The notes under the pieces: model-generated | Databases searched by the model: none | Told to the model about the DNA's origin: nothing | What the model saw: the letters and a program-made list of their open reading frames with translations, nothing else | Program-made: the position numbers and the translations under genes | Source of the DNA: JBDKLC01 sp964500215 | Lineage (GTDB): Bacteria > Patescibacteriota > Minisyncoccia > Phycocordibacterales > CAIZLB01 | NCBI GenBank assembly: GCA_964500215.1 | Contig: CAZCNA010000002.1 | Coordinates: 1-54,353, forward strand | Length of the DNA stretch: 54,353 nt | Direction: 5' to 3' | Part shown: positions 41,084 to 49,950 of the stretch, in pieces | Layout of the letters: each line of letters opens with the position of its first letter | Numbering within the stretch: the stretch's first letter is position 1

Positions 41084-41578
41084 TCATCCTGACGGATTCG
41101 TATCCCAGTGTTTGAGGATGTGGTCCTCCAAGTCCAGGTGGCCGATGAACGTCGCCAATGTCGACCAGTCAACCTGGTCGGGCAGTGTTTCCGTATCAGA
41201 AGCATCCGAAAGCTTGAAATCCACGAACGGCAAGTGAATGAATTTGGGGATGTGATGCCCATTCTTCCCAGCGCGGACGTCCAAATGATTGGTCGCCAAC
41301 AGGGGATCAACCACCACCACGTTTTGCACGTCTTTTTCCGCGAGGATATGAAGGAAGATGGCCGTCGCTTGCGACTCCAGATCATCTTCATCCAAACAGA
41401 CCAGGATGTGCTCGAACATGTGAGGTGTTCCCTTCACTTTTTGCATTGCCTCAGCACTTGAAAGTGCAATGTGAATGCTACAGGGACTGTAGTATCCACA
41501 TTTTTCGAACGCCTTAATGATGGCCTTCGGGTCGGTTACCTTGCCGACCACAAGTAACGAGAGAGGTCTCGGTTTCAT
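41084..41578 (-). CDS. Orphan receiver-fold-like protein (cassette class)
   Basis: A 164-residue cytoplasmic protein, start MKPRP, stop TGA. The alternating pattern PLSLLVVGKV...KAFEKCGYYSP...HIALSSAEAMQKV...EHILVCLDEDD...NVVVVDPLL is that of a flavodoxin/CheY-like fold, but the phosphoacceptor position is not a clear Asp and it may be a degenerate receiver or an unrelated Rossmann-like protein. It resembles in style, not obviously in sequence, the orphan at 19485. The promoter is TTGACT (41611-41616) with TTATGG. It is divergent from uvrB. Confidence 0.68.
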   Translation of the reverse strand: MKPRPLSLLVVGKVTDPKAIIKAFEKCGYYSPCSIHIALSSAEAMQKVKGTPHMFEHILVCLDEDDLESQATAIFLHILAEKDVQNVVVVDPLLATNHLDVRAGKNGHHIPKFIHLPFVDFKLSDASDTETLPDQVDWSTLATFIGHLDLEDHILKHWDTNPSG

Positions 41579-41680
41579 TCCGAGCAAACCATAACATAAA
41601 ACACGATAATAGTCAAAGGAACGTCAGGATATGACCTTTTTTGTCTTTATCTTTGTGATATAGTAATGTGCAACAAATAT

Positions 41681-43756
41681 ATGTCTTTATTTAAACTCAA
41701 AACTGAATACGCTCCTGCTGGTGACCAACCACAGGCCATCGAAAAGATAGTCAAAGGCCTCAAACAAGGCATGCGACACCAAACACTCCTCGGTGCCACA
41801 GGAACAGGAAAAACATTCACCGCAGCCAATGTTATTGCACAAATCGGCAAACCGACGCTTGTTATTGCGCACAACAAAACGCTCGCTGCCCAGCTCGCCC
41901 AAGAATACAAAGAATTCTTCCCAGAAAACGCCGTGCATTATTTCGTTTCGTACTATGACTATTATCAGCCTGAAGCATATATCGCGCACTCTGATACATA
42001 TATTGAAAAAGAGGCTCAAATCAACGAAGAAATCGAGCGACTTCGACATGCATCTACGCAGGCATTGCTCACGCGAAAGGATGTCATCATCGTGGCATCC
42101 GTCTCTTGTATTTACGGATTGGGTTCTCCTGTCGAATATGAAAAAGTGAATATGAAAGTGGTCAAAGACATGGTTGCTGATCGATCCGAAGTCATTCGAC
42201 GATTCATTAGTATGTATTTCACTCGTACAACCGCAGATCTCACACCTGGAACATTCCGCGCACTCGGTAACGCTATCGAAGTGATGCCAGTGAACGAACG
42301 CGTTGTATACAAACTCACATTCGGTGCTGACGCAAAAGGCGCATCGATCATTTCTGGCATTACTCAGATCGATGCCATCACTCGACAGATTATCCAAGAA
42401 GCTGAAAGTTTTTTCTTGTTCCCAGCAAAACACTTCGTAACACCCGAAGACGAACGTGAACGAGCTATTGTGGATATCAAAGCGGAACTCGAAGCGCGAC
42501 TCATTCAACTCAAAGCCGAAGGCAAAGAGCTTGAAGCAGAGCGCCTCAAACGGCGTACAAATTATGACCTCGCCCTCATTCGAGAAGTTGGCTATTGTAA
42601 CGGTATCGAAAACTATTCACGACATTTTTCTGGCAAAGCACCAGGAGAAGCACCTGATACATTACTTTCATATTTTCCTCATAATGCTGATGGATCGGCT
42701 GATTTCCTCACTATTATCGACGAGTCCCATGTGACCATTCCACAGATTGGTGGTATGTTTGCGGGCGACCAGTCTCGAAAGAAGACCCTCATTGATTTCG
42801 GTTTCCGACTTCCAAGCGCTGCCGACAACAGACCTCTCAAATTCGCTGAATTCGAACAAAACATTGGCCAAGCCGTATATACAACAGCTACACCAAGCAA
42901 ATATGAAAAAGAATTCAGTGAACAAGTGGTTGAGCAAATCATTCGACCAACAGGCCTCGTTGATCCACAGCTTTTGGTGAAGCCTATCGTTTCAAAAGGT
43001 GAATACAAAGGACAGATTTTCGATTTCATCGATGAAGCTGAAGCTGTTATCCAGAAAGGCTTCCGAGCTATTGCCACAACACTCACAAAAAAGATGGCCG
43101 AAGACCTCACTGAATTTTTGAAGGAACGAAATATCAAAACAAAATATTTGCATAGTGATATCGAAACACTCGAACGTATTCAGATTCTCACCGGCCTCCG
43201 AAAAGGAGAATTCGATATTCTCGTCGGTGTGAACTTGCTCCGAGAAGGTCTTGATCTTCCTGAAGTTGCCCTCATCGGTATTTTGGATGCAGACAAAGAA
43301 GGCTTTTTGCGCTCAGAAACAGCCCTTATTCAGACAATCGGTCGTGCCGCTCGAAATGTCGAAGGTAAAGTGATTCTCTATGCGGACAATATGACTGGAT
43401 CTATGGAACGGGCCATCGGAGAAACAACCCGACGACGAACTATTCAACTTGCATACAACAAAGAGCACGGCATCACTCCAAAAACAATTGCCAAGAAGAT
43501 TCAGGATATTACCGAAAGTATTCAATCAGAACACGAAAAGACAGTTTCAAATTTGCTCGTCCTCGATGCAAGTGCGTTCAACAAGGACCCACATGGATTT
43601 ATTCGTGAAAAAGAACAACAGATGGAAGAAGCCGTGAAATTGCTCGATTTCGAAACGGCAGCCATATTGCGTGATGAGATTAAAGAATTGGCAGAACGTG
43701 TCGGTGAAGCCGGTTCAAAACGACCAACTCGAAAGAAACAGAAAGGCGGGAAGTAG
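41681..43756 (+). CDS. uvrB: UvrABC system protein B
   Basis: A 691-residue DNA-damage verifying helicase: start MSLFKLKTEYAPAGDQPQAI matches the family; Walker A GATGTGKT at residues 38-45; the beta-hairpin region YYDYYQPEAYI; DESH box in TIIDESHVTIPQIGGM; LREGLDLPEV and QTIGRAARN helicase motifs; and a C-terminal UVR motif (FETAAILRDEIKEL) that binds UvrC. A TATAGT (41659-41664) lies 16 bases upstream, and an in-frame ATG at 41666 is possible. uvrA and uvrC follow within 8 kb, each separated by an orphan cassette gene. Confidence 0.98.
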   Translation: MSLFKLKTEYAPAGDQPQAIEKIVKGLKQGMRHQTLLGATGTGKTFTAANVIAQIGKPTLVIAHNKTLAAQLAQEYKEFFPENAVHYFVSYYDYYQPEAYIAHSDTYIEKEAQINEEIERLRHASTQALLTRKDVIIVASVSCIYGLGSPVEYEKVNMKVVKDMVADRSEVIRRFISMYFTRTTADLTPGTFRALGNAIEVMPVNERVVYKLTFGADAKGASIISGITQIDAITRQIIQEAESFFLFPAKHFVTPEDERERAIVDIKAELEARLIQLKAEGKELEAERLKRRTNYDLALIREVGYCNGIENYSRHFSGKAPGEAPDTLLSYFPHNADGSADFLTIIDESHVTIPQIGGMFAGDQSRKKTLIDFGFRLPSAADNRPLKFAEFEQNIGQAVYTTATPSKYEKEFSEQVVEQIIRPTGLVDPQLLVKPIVSKGEYKGQIFDFIDEAEAVIQKGFRAIATTLTKKMAEDLTEFLKERNIKTKYLHSDIETLERIQILTGLRKGEFDILVGVNLLREGLDLPEVALIGILDADKEGFLRSETALIQTIGRAARNVEGKVILYADNMTGSMERAIGETTRRRTIQLAYNKEHGITPKTIAKKIQDITESIQSEHEKTVSNLLVLDASAFNKDPHGFIREKEQQMEEAVKLLDFETAAILRDEIKELAERVGEAGSKRPTRKKQKGGK

Positions 43757-43820
43757 AGAAACGCTGAAAAAGTGAATGCAAGGTATTAGGAGCGATTTTC
43801 TGGTGCAATATACGAAAATA

Positions 43821-43849
43821 TTGATGCACTACATGTATCATGGTATTAT
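43821..43849 (+). promoter_or_regulatory. Promoter of the 43960 gene (TTGATG-17-TATTAT)
   Basis: TTGATG (43821-43826), 17 bases, TATTAT (43844-43849); leader of about 105 nt ending in a Shine-Dalgarno AGAAAGGA. Confidence 0.75.
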
Positions 43850-43959
43850 TTTTGCCTGGCTACTTTGGCATGACGTCAAAGAGGGGCTGGAATAGTACCA
43901 TTACACTGTCAAAACGTTAGTACGTTCAAACACCAACCAGAAAGGATCACCAATCCACT

Positions 43960-44631
43960 ATGAACCATCGTCACCCCCATCGCCTTATTATTGGGCCGAA
44001 TGGGGCAGGAAAAACACTACACGGTCGCGCGTTAGCGGGACTTCTCAATTCGCCGTATGCAGACATGAGCCGCGTGCTCAAAATTGCTTCGGCGTTTCAA
44101 CCACAACTTCGGGATAAGATCGCCCACTATGTGGCACGTGGAGAATACGTGCCTGACGAGATTACCATGACGCAGTTCGATATCTACATGTCGACGCATC
44201 GTCGTGGGGACAGTCTCGTCTTCATGGGCATTCCTCGTAAGCAGGAGCAAGTGCAGCCGTTCATTCAGTCGCTCGAACGGCATGTGGGGTATTCTTCGCT
44301 GGATGTTGCTGACTTGCATCTGACGCCCGAAGCGGCGCTCAAACGTTGTCAGCAACGTGCGGAAGAGGATATCTCCAAGGGAATCGCCCCTCGTAAAGAT
44401 GACGTCGACGAGAAACTCATTCGGCGTCGGCTCGAGATTTGGGATGAAGAGCGCGACTCTCTCGTTCGTCGTATCAGTCAGTATGCCGAGATTCGGCGGG
44501 TTGACTGTCGCGATGATCCCCAAGAAACATTCATTGGGATTGTGAGGGTTTTTGGTCTCGCCGAGAATTTTCTCATCAGACCCGAAGGTCTTCACCTTTG
44601 CAGTGCTGGCGCAGTTGGCGCGGGCGTTTGA
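43960..44631 (+). CDS. Adenylate kinase-like P-loop NTPase (cassette class)
   Basis: A 223-residue protein. Near the N-terminus is the P-loop IGPNGAGKT; YADMSRVLKIA, then YVARGEYVPDEI occupy the NMP-binding region; SLVFMGIPRKQEQVQPF corresponds to the GFPR-x-x-x-Q motif, and DVDEKLIRRRLEIWDEERDSL to the post-LID helix of adenylate kinases. It probably phosphorylates a nucleotide monophosphate, but the LID residues and substrate are uncertain and a normal adk is expected elsewhere. Strong Shine-Dalgarno, TGA stop and strong terminator place it in the cassette class; the last 20 residues are low-complexity. Confidence 0.75.
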   Translation: MNHRHPHRLIIGPNGAGKTLHGRALAGLLNSPYADMSRVLKIASAFQPQLRDKIAHYVARGEYVPDEITMTQFDIYMSTHRRGDSLVFMGIPRKQEQVQPFIQSLERHVGYSSLDVADLHLTPEAALKRCQQRAEEDISKGIAPRKDDVDEKLIRRRLEIWDEERDSLVRRISQYAEIRRVDCRDDPQETFIGIVRVFGLAENFLIRPEGLHLCSAGAVGAGV

Positions 44632-44677
44632 TCGCAAGCGTATAGTCACAAGTGTGAGCGTTTAGTCGCAAGATTAA

Positions 44678-44713
44678 TGGCGCCGATTCCCCGAAGGGGG
44701 AATCGGCGCTTTT
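44678..44713 (+). terminator. Strong terminator of the 43960 gene
   Basis: A 13-base stem GCGCCGATTCCCC/GGGGAATCGGCGC with a tiny loop, followed by TTTTACTTT. Confidence 0.9.
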
Positions 44714-44775
44714 ACTTTGCGTTATGTATCACTATATTAGATTATGTTGGATTCAAACCTCTGCCCTCAAAATTG

Positions 44776-44852
44776 TTGCATTTTGTAATATACCCCTTAT
44801 ACTGGTGTCATATAAGAAGACATAGACAGCCCCTATAGACGGATCCGGGCTG
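44776..44852 (+). promoter_or_regulatory. uvrA promoter and leader hairpin
   Basis: TTGCAT (44776-44781), 16 bases, TATACT (44798-44803). The leader has CAGCCC/GGGCTG (ending near 44852) followed by ATTTTGCG, which could act as an attenuator. No LexA-like palindrome was recognised. Confidence 0.5.
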
Positions 44853-44883
44853 ATTTTGCGTTATATACACAATTAATATTTAT

Positions 44884-47499
44884 ATGAGTACGAAATCAAA
44901 CAAAAAAGGAGAGGACAATATTGTGGTACGTGGCGCACGAACGCACAACCTCAAAAACATCAATGTCGAAATGCCCCGAAACAAATTGGTGGTTATTTCA
45001 GGGTTGTCTGGATCCGGTAAGTCTTCACTTGCTTTCGATACTATTTTCGCAGAAGGGCAGCGACGATATGTAGAATCATTGTCTGCATATGCGCGACAAT
45101 TCCTTCGACAGATGCAGAAGCCAGATGTGGATGAGATCACTGGTCTTTCGCCAGCTATTTCTATTGACCAAAAATCTCGATCAAATAATCCACGATCTAC
45201 AGTTGCCACAATTACAGAAATTTATGACTATCTCCGAATTTTGTATGCACGAGTAGGCAAGCCACATTGTCTCGAATGCGGTCGCGAAATCAAGAAACTC
45301 TCAAAAGAAGAAATTCTCGAAACTATTTTCAATACAGTTCAGTCTATGGATGCCACAAAGAGCGCTGCAAAGACAAAGAAGAAAGTTATGGGTGTAGAGG
45401 TAGATGGCGAAATGTTCAAGGTATACGCACCGCTCATTGTTGGTCGAAAAGGGGAATATTATCAGCTTCTCTATGATTTGCTCGGCAAAGGATACGAAGA
45501 AGTTCGTGTGGATGGTGAGGCCAAGAAACTCCGAGAACAGATTATTCTCTCAAAAACAAAGAAGCACGACATCGATGTATTAGTCGATCAGTTTTATATT
45601 TCTGAGATCAAGGAAAACACTCCCGACTTCAAAGAACGCCTCAACGAAGCCGTAGAACGAGCTCTCCAAGAAGCAGAAGGTCTCCTCCGAATTGTGACAA
45701 GCGATGGCGACAAGCTCATTTCTTCAAAATTCATGTGTCCATACGATGGATTCTCTTTCCCTGAAGTTGAGCCTCGATTGTTCTCATTCAACTCACCATA
45801 CGGTGCATGTCCAGAATGTAACGGTCTCGGTACACGGCATTTCTTCATCAGTGATCCATGTCCTGTGTGTAAGGGAAACCGACTTCGACCTGAGGCATTG
45901 CATGTGTTCCTCATAAAGGGCGACAAGAAAGTGAATATTGTTGATTTGACTGACATGACCATCAAAGAGTCACTCGACTTTTTCGGTAGTATTGATTTGA
46001 GTCCAAAAGAAAAAGAAATTTCTAAAGTAGTCATCAAGGAAATCACTGCTCGAATTGTCTTTATGAACAATGTTGGCCTCGATTATTTGTCCCTCAATCG
46101 AAAAGCAAACACACTCTCCGGTGGTGAAGCACAACGAATACGCCTCGCTTCACAGCTTGGTTCTGGTCTCGTGGGTGCGATGTATGTACTCGATGAACCA
46201 ACAATTGGTCTCCATCAGCGAGATAATGATCGATTGATTGAGACATTGCTCAAACTTCGTGACCTTGGCAACACCGTGGTGGTTGTAGAACACGACGAAG
46301 ATACTATCTATGCAGCTGATTATCTCATTGATATTGGCCCTGGAGCAGGTGTGCATGGTGGTCACGTTGTTGTGTCTGGATATCTCGATGAATTGCTCAC
46401 CGCAAAGACAAATAAGAGTGGTTCTGTAACCCTCGATTATCTCCGTGGTGACAAGAAGATTGAACTTCCTGAACGACGACGAGATGAAAACAAGGGTTCT
46501 ATCAAAATTACCGGAGGAAAAATCAACAACATTCAGAATTTCAATGTCGAGGTACCTCTCGGCCGACTCGTTTGTGTCACGGGTGTATCTGGATCTGGTA
46601 AATCTTCATTTGTATATGAGATTTTGCACAAGAACCTCCAAGCACGCCTCGATCGAGATCATCGAAGTGCAAAGATTTTCAACTGTACAAGCTTCACAGG
46701 TACGGAATACTTGGGTCGATCTATTTTGATTGATCAGTCACCGATTGGTCGAACACCACGATCAAACCCTGCAACATATACAGGCGCATTCACCCATATT
46801 CGTGACATGTTTGCCGAAACATCTGAAGCCCGTGCACGCGGATGGAAGGCAAATCGATTCTCATTTAACGTGAAAGGAGGACGATGTGAGAACTGCCAAG
46901 GAAACGGCATGATTGAAGTGGAAATGCACTTCCTTCCAACTGTGTATGTGACATGTGATGTATGTAATGGAAAGCGCTTCATGAAAGAAACACTCGAAGT
47001 AAAGTACAAGAAGAAGAATATTTATGACGTACTTCGAATGACTGTTGAAGAAGCCCTCACATTCTTTGAGGATGTTCCTGCAATATACGACCGACTCTAT
47101 ACGTTGAATGATGTGGGTCTCGGGTACCTTGAATTAGGTCAGTCAGCAACAACACTTTCTGGGGGAGAGGCCCAGCGTGTAAAGATTTCTGCTGAGTTGT
47201 ATCGATCACACCTCCAAAAGACCATCTATATTCTCGACGAACCAACTATTGGTCTTCATTATGAAGACGTAAAGAAGCTCATTGAGATTCTTCAGACATT
47301 GGTACGAAAGGGAAATACCGTTATTGTGATTGAACACAATATGGACGTGATTAAGTCTGCAGACTATATTATGGACATCGGTCCCGAAGGTGGTGATCAT
47401 GGTGGCCAGTTGATTGCAAAGGGAACTCCTGAAGAAGTTGCCAACAACGCAAAGAGCCACACTGGAAAGTATCTCAGAAAGGTCCTTAAGGGCCGATAA
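44884..47499 (+). CDS. uvrA: UvrABC system protein A
   Basis: An 871-residue tandem ABC ATPase, somewhat shorter than the usual 940. First Walker A GLSGSGKS near the N-terminus; CLECGREIKK begins the UvrB-binding insertion; CPECNGLGTRHF...CPVCKGNR forms the first zinc module; signature LSGGEAQRIRLASQLGS with MYVLDEPTIGLH; second Walker A GVSGSGKS; CENCQGNGMIEVEMHFLP and a second LSGGEAQRVKISAEL signature. UvrA dimers scan DNA and load UvrB. It shares a bidirectional terminator with the convergent orphan gene. Confidence 0.98.
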   Translation: MSTKSNKKGEDNIVVRGARTHNLKNINVEMPRNKLVVISGLSGSGKSSLAFDTIFAEGQRRYVESLSAYARQFLRQMQKPDVDEITGLSPAISIDQKSRSNNPRSTVATITEIYDYLRILYARVGKPHCLECGREIKKLSKEEILETIFNTVQSMDATKSAAKTKKKVMGVEVDGEMFKVYAPLIVGRKGEYYQLLYDLLGKGYEEVRVDGEAKKLREQIILSKTKKHDIDVLVDQFYISEIKENTPDFKERLNEAVERALQEAEGLLRIVTSDGDKLISSKFMCPYDGFSFPEVEPRLFSFNSPYGACPECNGLGTRHFFISDPCPVCKGNRLRPEALHVFLIKGDKKVNIVDLTDMTIKESLDFFGSIDLSPKEKEISKVVIKEITARIVFMNNVGLDYLSLNRKANTLSGGEAQRIRLASQLGSGLVGAMYVLDEPTIGLHQRDNDRLIETLLKLRDLGNTVVVVEHDEDTIYAADYLIDIGPGAGVHGGHVVVSGYLDELLTAKTNKSGSVTLDYLRGDKKIELPERRRDENKGSIKITGGKINNIQNFNVEVPLGRLVCVTGVSGSGKSSFVYEILHKNLQARLDRDHRSAKIFNCTSFTGTEYLGRSILIDQSPIGRTPRSNPATYTGAFTHIRDMFAETSEARARGWKANRFSFNVKGGRCENCQGNGMIEVEMHFLPTVYVTCDVCNGKRFMKETLEVKYKKKNIYDVLRMTVEEALTFFEDVPAIYDRLYTLNDVGLGYLELGQSATTLSGGEAQRVKISAELYRSHLQKTIYILDEPTIGLHYEDVKKLIEILQTLVRKGNTVIVIEHNMDVIKSADYIMDIGPEGGDHGGQLIAKGTPEEVANNAKSHTGKYLRKVLKGR

Positions 47500-47523
47500 A
47501 GAAAATCTAAAGGTTATATAAAA

Positions 47524-47568
47524 TGAAAACCCCTCGCGTCCGGTTGGAACAGACGCGAGAGGTTTTGG
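47524..47568. terminator. Bidirectional terminator between uvrA and the 47597 gene
   Basis: AACC.CTCGCGTC/GACGCGAG.GGTT long stem (47528-47540 with 47552-47564), with TTTTCATTTTA on the minus strand. Confidence 0.85.
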
Positions 47569-47596
47569 TTGGTTGACGATTCGTCGATGTGCCGGA

Positions 47597-48052
47597 TCAG
47601 TTGAGCCCGAAGGTATCCAACTGTTCACGCTTGATCGCGGGAATATTGGGCTGAGGCATCAGCTGAGGTCCGATCACCGGACGAAGAGCTGCGAGTGCAC
47701 ATTCGTACATGTTAATGTAGTGCTGTGCGATGTTCTTGATCTTCGTCAGATTGAATCCGCGGTCATCACGCTGATTGTCGAGCCCGAATGCCTGTTCGAG
47801 GCGTGCGATGTCGAACTTCCGCATGCGGCTGAGCTCGGCATTGGACGTGAACGGCCGGAGCAGGGCAATTTTGCATTTGATGTCCTCAATGGCACCATCA
47901 ATTTTGGGAGTGTTCACGATGATGTGCGCACCCGGGTTGTTGTTGAGAATGTTTGTGAGCTCCCGTATCCACGAGAGGTCCACGTCATTCAGGTTCAGTA
48001 CCGGCGAGGCCGGCACACAACTTTGGCCAGATTGGCCAGATTGATTGCTCAT
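47597..48052 (-). CDS. Orphan 151-residue protein (cassette class)
   Basis: No family is recognised. A Ser/Gln/Gly-rich N-terminus is followed by a mainly helical body (WIRELTNILNNNPGAHIIVN, ELSRMRKFDIARLEQAFGLD, KIKNIAQHYINMYECALAAL), with no signal or membrane segment. The stop is TGA. Unlike most cassette genes its leader is very short: a TATAAT (48064-48069 on the minus strand) lies 11 bases before the ATG and shares a palindrome with the uvrC -10 box, so the two divergent genes have a common promoter core. Confidence 0.78.
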   Translation of the reverse strand: MSNQSGQSGQSCVPASPVLNLNDVDLSWIRELTNILNNNPGAHIIVNTPKIDGAIEDIKCKIALLRPFTSNAELSRMRKFDIARLEQAFGLDNQRDDRGFNLTKIKNIAQHYINMYECALAALRPVIGPQLMPQPNIPAIKREQLDTFGLN

Positions 48053-48062
48053 ATCTAAGGAG

Positions 48063-48074
48063 TATTATATAATA
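48063..48074. promoter_or_regulatory. Palindromic divergent -10 element (TATTATATAATA)
   Basis: The 12-base palindrome contains TATAAT on both strands (48068-48073 for uvrC, 48069-48064 for the 47597 gene). The -10 boxes overlap, so RNA polymerase can serve only one direction at a time. Confidence 0.6.
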
Positions 48075-48080
48075 CATATC

Positions 48081-49472
48081 ATGGACAGTCAATATCTTAC
48101 AACACATATATTGCCGGATGCGCCGGGAGTCTATTTTTTCAAGAAAAATAAGGATATTTTGTATATCGGTAAAGCGACAAGTCTTCGCGATCGTGTTCGT
48201 AGTTATTTCTCAAATGACCTCATCAAAACGCGTGGTAGATTGCTCGTCGACATGGTCACTCAGGCAACAAGCATTTCATATGAGCAAACAGATTCAGTCC
48301 TCGAGGCGTTCATCCTCGAATCAGAACTGATCAAAAAGCATCTTCCTCGATTTAATACAAAAGAAAAAGACAACAAGAGTTTCAACTACGTGGTGATGAC
48401 AGACGAGGCATTTCCTCGCGTGCTCGTTGTTCGTGGCCGAAACATCGAACAAGAAGCCATTGATTTTTCATACAAATATATATACGGTCCGTACCCGTTC
48501 GGCACAGAATTACGTGAGGCCATGAAGCTCATTCGACGTATTTTCCCGTATCGCGACAATACGTGTACGCCACTCCAAGGAAAGCCTTGTTTCAATCGGT
48601 CAATCGGTCTTTGTCCAGGTGTGTGTACAGGTGAAATTTCAGAAAAAGAATATAAAAAGCAGATCAAGCATTTGTGTATGTTTTTCGAAGGCAAAAAACA
48701 GCGCATCGTTTCTGCTCTCGAAAAGGACATGAAAGCATACGCAAAATCCCTCCAATTCGAAAAGGCTGGAGAAGTGAAACATACACTCCAGTCATTGACG
48801 CATATTCAGGACATTTCAATGATGAAGAAAGAAAAACGTCTTGCTGTCTACAGAAAAAATTCACAACAAATTCAGACAACGGAAGGTGGTGATGAGTTGC
48901 TCGTTGATGATACAGATAGTACTGAAATACCATTTCGAATGGAGGCGTATGATATCGCTCATATGTCTGGCAAAAACATGGTGGGTGTGATGGTTGCAAT
49001 GGCAGACGGAGAGTTCGACAAAAACTTTTATAGAAAATTCATAATTAATTCAGTTAATTCATCGAACGATACTGCGGCACTCCAAGAAGTGCTCAAACGT
49101 CGCTTCAATCATCCTGAATGGCCATTGCCAGATGTGATTGTCATAGATGGTGGGAAGGCTCAAATCAACGCTGCGCAAAAAGTAATCGATCAAGTACGCA
49201 AACAACAGGAAGAAGTGCAGCATGCCTCAGGCAGTAACGGGGATGGCGCAGGTCTTGCAGACATTGTTTGGCCAACTATCATTTCTGTTGTGAAAGACGA
49301 CCGACACAAGGCACGACAAATCCTCAACAAAGAACTCCTCACAAACCTCTCGAGCCAGATAGAGGACGACATCATCCGTTTGAACGCTGAAGCGCATCGT
49401 TTTGCTATCACCTTCCACAAGAAAAAAAGACAGGAAAATCAAGGCTTTTTGCCAAAAAAGAAGGCTCTCTAG
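48081..49472 (+). CDS. uvrC: UvrABC system protein C, short form
   Basis: A 463-residue UvrC. The N-terminal GIY-YIG nuclease (DAPGVYFFKKNKDILYIGKA) makes the 3' cut; a UVR motif (AYAKSLQFEKAGEVKHTLQS) binds UvrB; the C-terminal RNase H-like nuclease (MEAYDIAHMSGKNMVGVMV; LPDVIVIDGGKAQINAA) makes the 5' cut. The helix-hairpin-helix DNA-binding pair that normally ends UvrC (about 600 residues) is missing: the protein stops after the nuclease with a basic tail. The start is six to seven bases after a TATAAT box, so leaderless. Confidence 0.96.
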   Translation: MDSQYLTTHILPDAPGVYFFKKNKDILYIGKATSLRDRVRSYFSNDLIKTRGRLLVDMVTQATSISYEQTDSVLEAFILESELIKKHLPRFNTKEKDNKSFNYVVMTDEAFPRVLVVRGRNIEQEAIDFSYKYIYGPYPFGTELREAMKLIRRIFPYRDNTCTPLQGKPCFNRSIGLCPGVCTGEISEKEYKKQIKHLCMFFEGKKQRIVSALEKDMKAYAKSLQFEKAGEVKHTLQSLTHIQDISMMKKEKRLAVYRKNSQQIQTTEGGDELLVDDTDSTEIPFRMEAYDIAHMSGKNMVGVMVAMADGEFDKNFYRKFIINSVNSSNDTAALQEVLKRRFNHPEWPLPDVIVIDGGKAQINAAQKVIDQVRKQQEEVQHASGSNGDGAGLADIVWPTIISVVKDDRHKARQILNKELLTNLSSQIEDDIIRLNAEAHRFAITFHKKKRQENQGFLPKKKAL

Positions 49473-49482
49473 GGGCGTTTTC

Positions 49483-49513
49483 TTGACATTTTTAAAAAAC
49501 AAGCTACTATACT
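49483..49513 (+). promoter_or_regulatory. Promoter of the structured RNA gene 49517-49830
   Basis: TTGACA at 49483-49488 followed by TACTAT (49505-49510, spacer 16) overlapping TATACT (49508-49513). It begins just after the uvrC stop. Confidence 0.8.
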
Positions 49514-49516
49514 GAG

Positions 49517-49830
49517 TAGGTAGATCTTTTTGAGTGATTGAATTGTGGGGGTGAGCAATTGCGTGACACCTGAGCGCAGTATGCCACTATGATGTTTCTC
49601 GATTTTGGCCATTGGCAAAATGATATCAATGTCCGATAGCGGACATCCCAGTCGGGAGGCATCCGAGGAGTGCTGAGAAAGTAATTTCTCAACTGTTATG
49701 TTTGGCAGTGCACAGACTAGTAGCCGGGCGCTTTACCCCCACAACTCAATCAGTTTACAGTTTAGTTTCCTATCCAATTTCCATTGGTTGGGTGCGCGCT
49801 TTCTTTCGAGGAGGCGCGCATTTTTTTATA
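49517..49830 (+). ncRNA. Unidentified structured RNA gene with own promoter and terminator
   Basis: A consensus promoter and a strong terminator bound about 310 nt without any long ORF. Bases 49536-49552 pair with 49735-49751 (17 positions, one mismatch) and, after a 19-nt bulge, GAGCGC pairs with GCGCTT (49572-49577 with 49728-49733). Inside are perfect hairpins ATGTCCG-ATAG-CGGACAT (49629-49646) and TGAGAAA-GTAA-TTTCTCA (49674-49691) and an ATTTT.GCC/GGC.AAAAT hairpin (49602-49621). The hallmarks of RNase P RNA, tmRNA, SRP RNA and 5S rRNA were looked for and not found; a divergent 6S-like RNA is possible. Confidence 0.75.
49790..49828 (+). terminator. Terminator of the structured RNA gene
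   Basis: TGCGCGC/GCGCGCA stem with a 14-base loop, followed by TTTTTTT. Confidence 0.88.
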
Positions 49831-49950
49831 CAGATTTATTTTGCAACTCTGCACTGTGCTGTACAAAGCTCTTTGAATTCAGGTACATCATAGTATGTAA
49901 TTCACAGGTGCATTTCACTATTACTGCGCAGAATAGGATATAATCTGAGT

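Noticed and set aside
49517..49830. Identification as RNase P RNA, tmRNA, SRP RNA or a riboswitch
   Set aside because: No GAGGAAAGUC-type RNase P box, no tmRNA tag frame ending in ALA or tRNA-like 3' end, no GGAAG-AGCAG SRP core and no recognised riboswitch core were seen; no coding gene directly downstream would explain a riboswitch.
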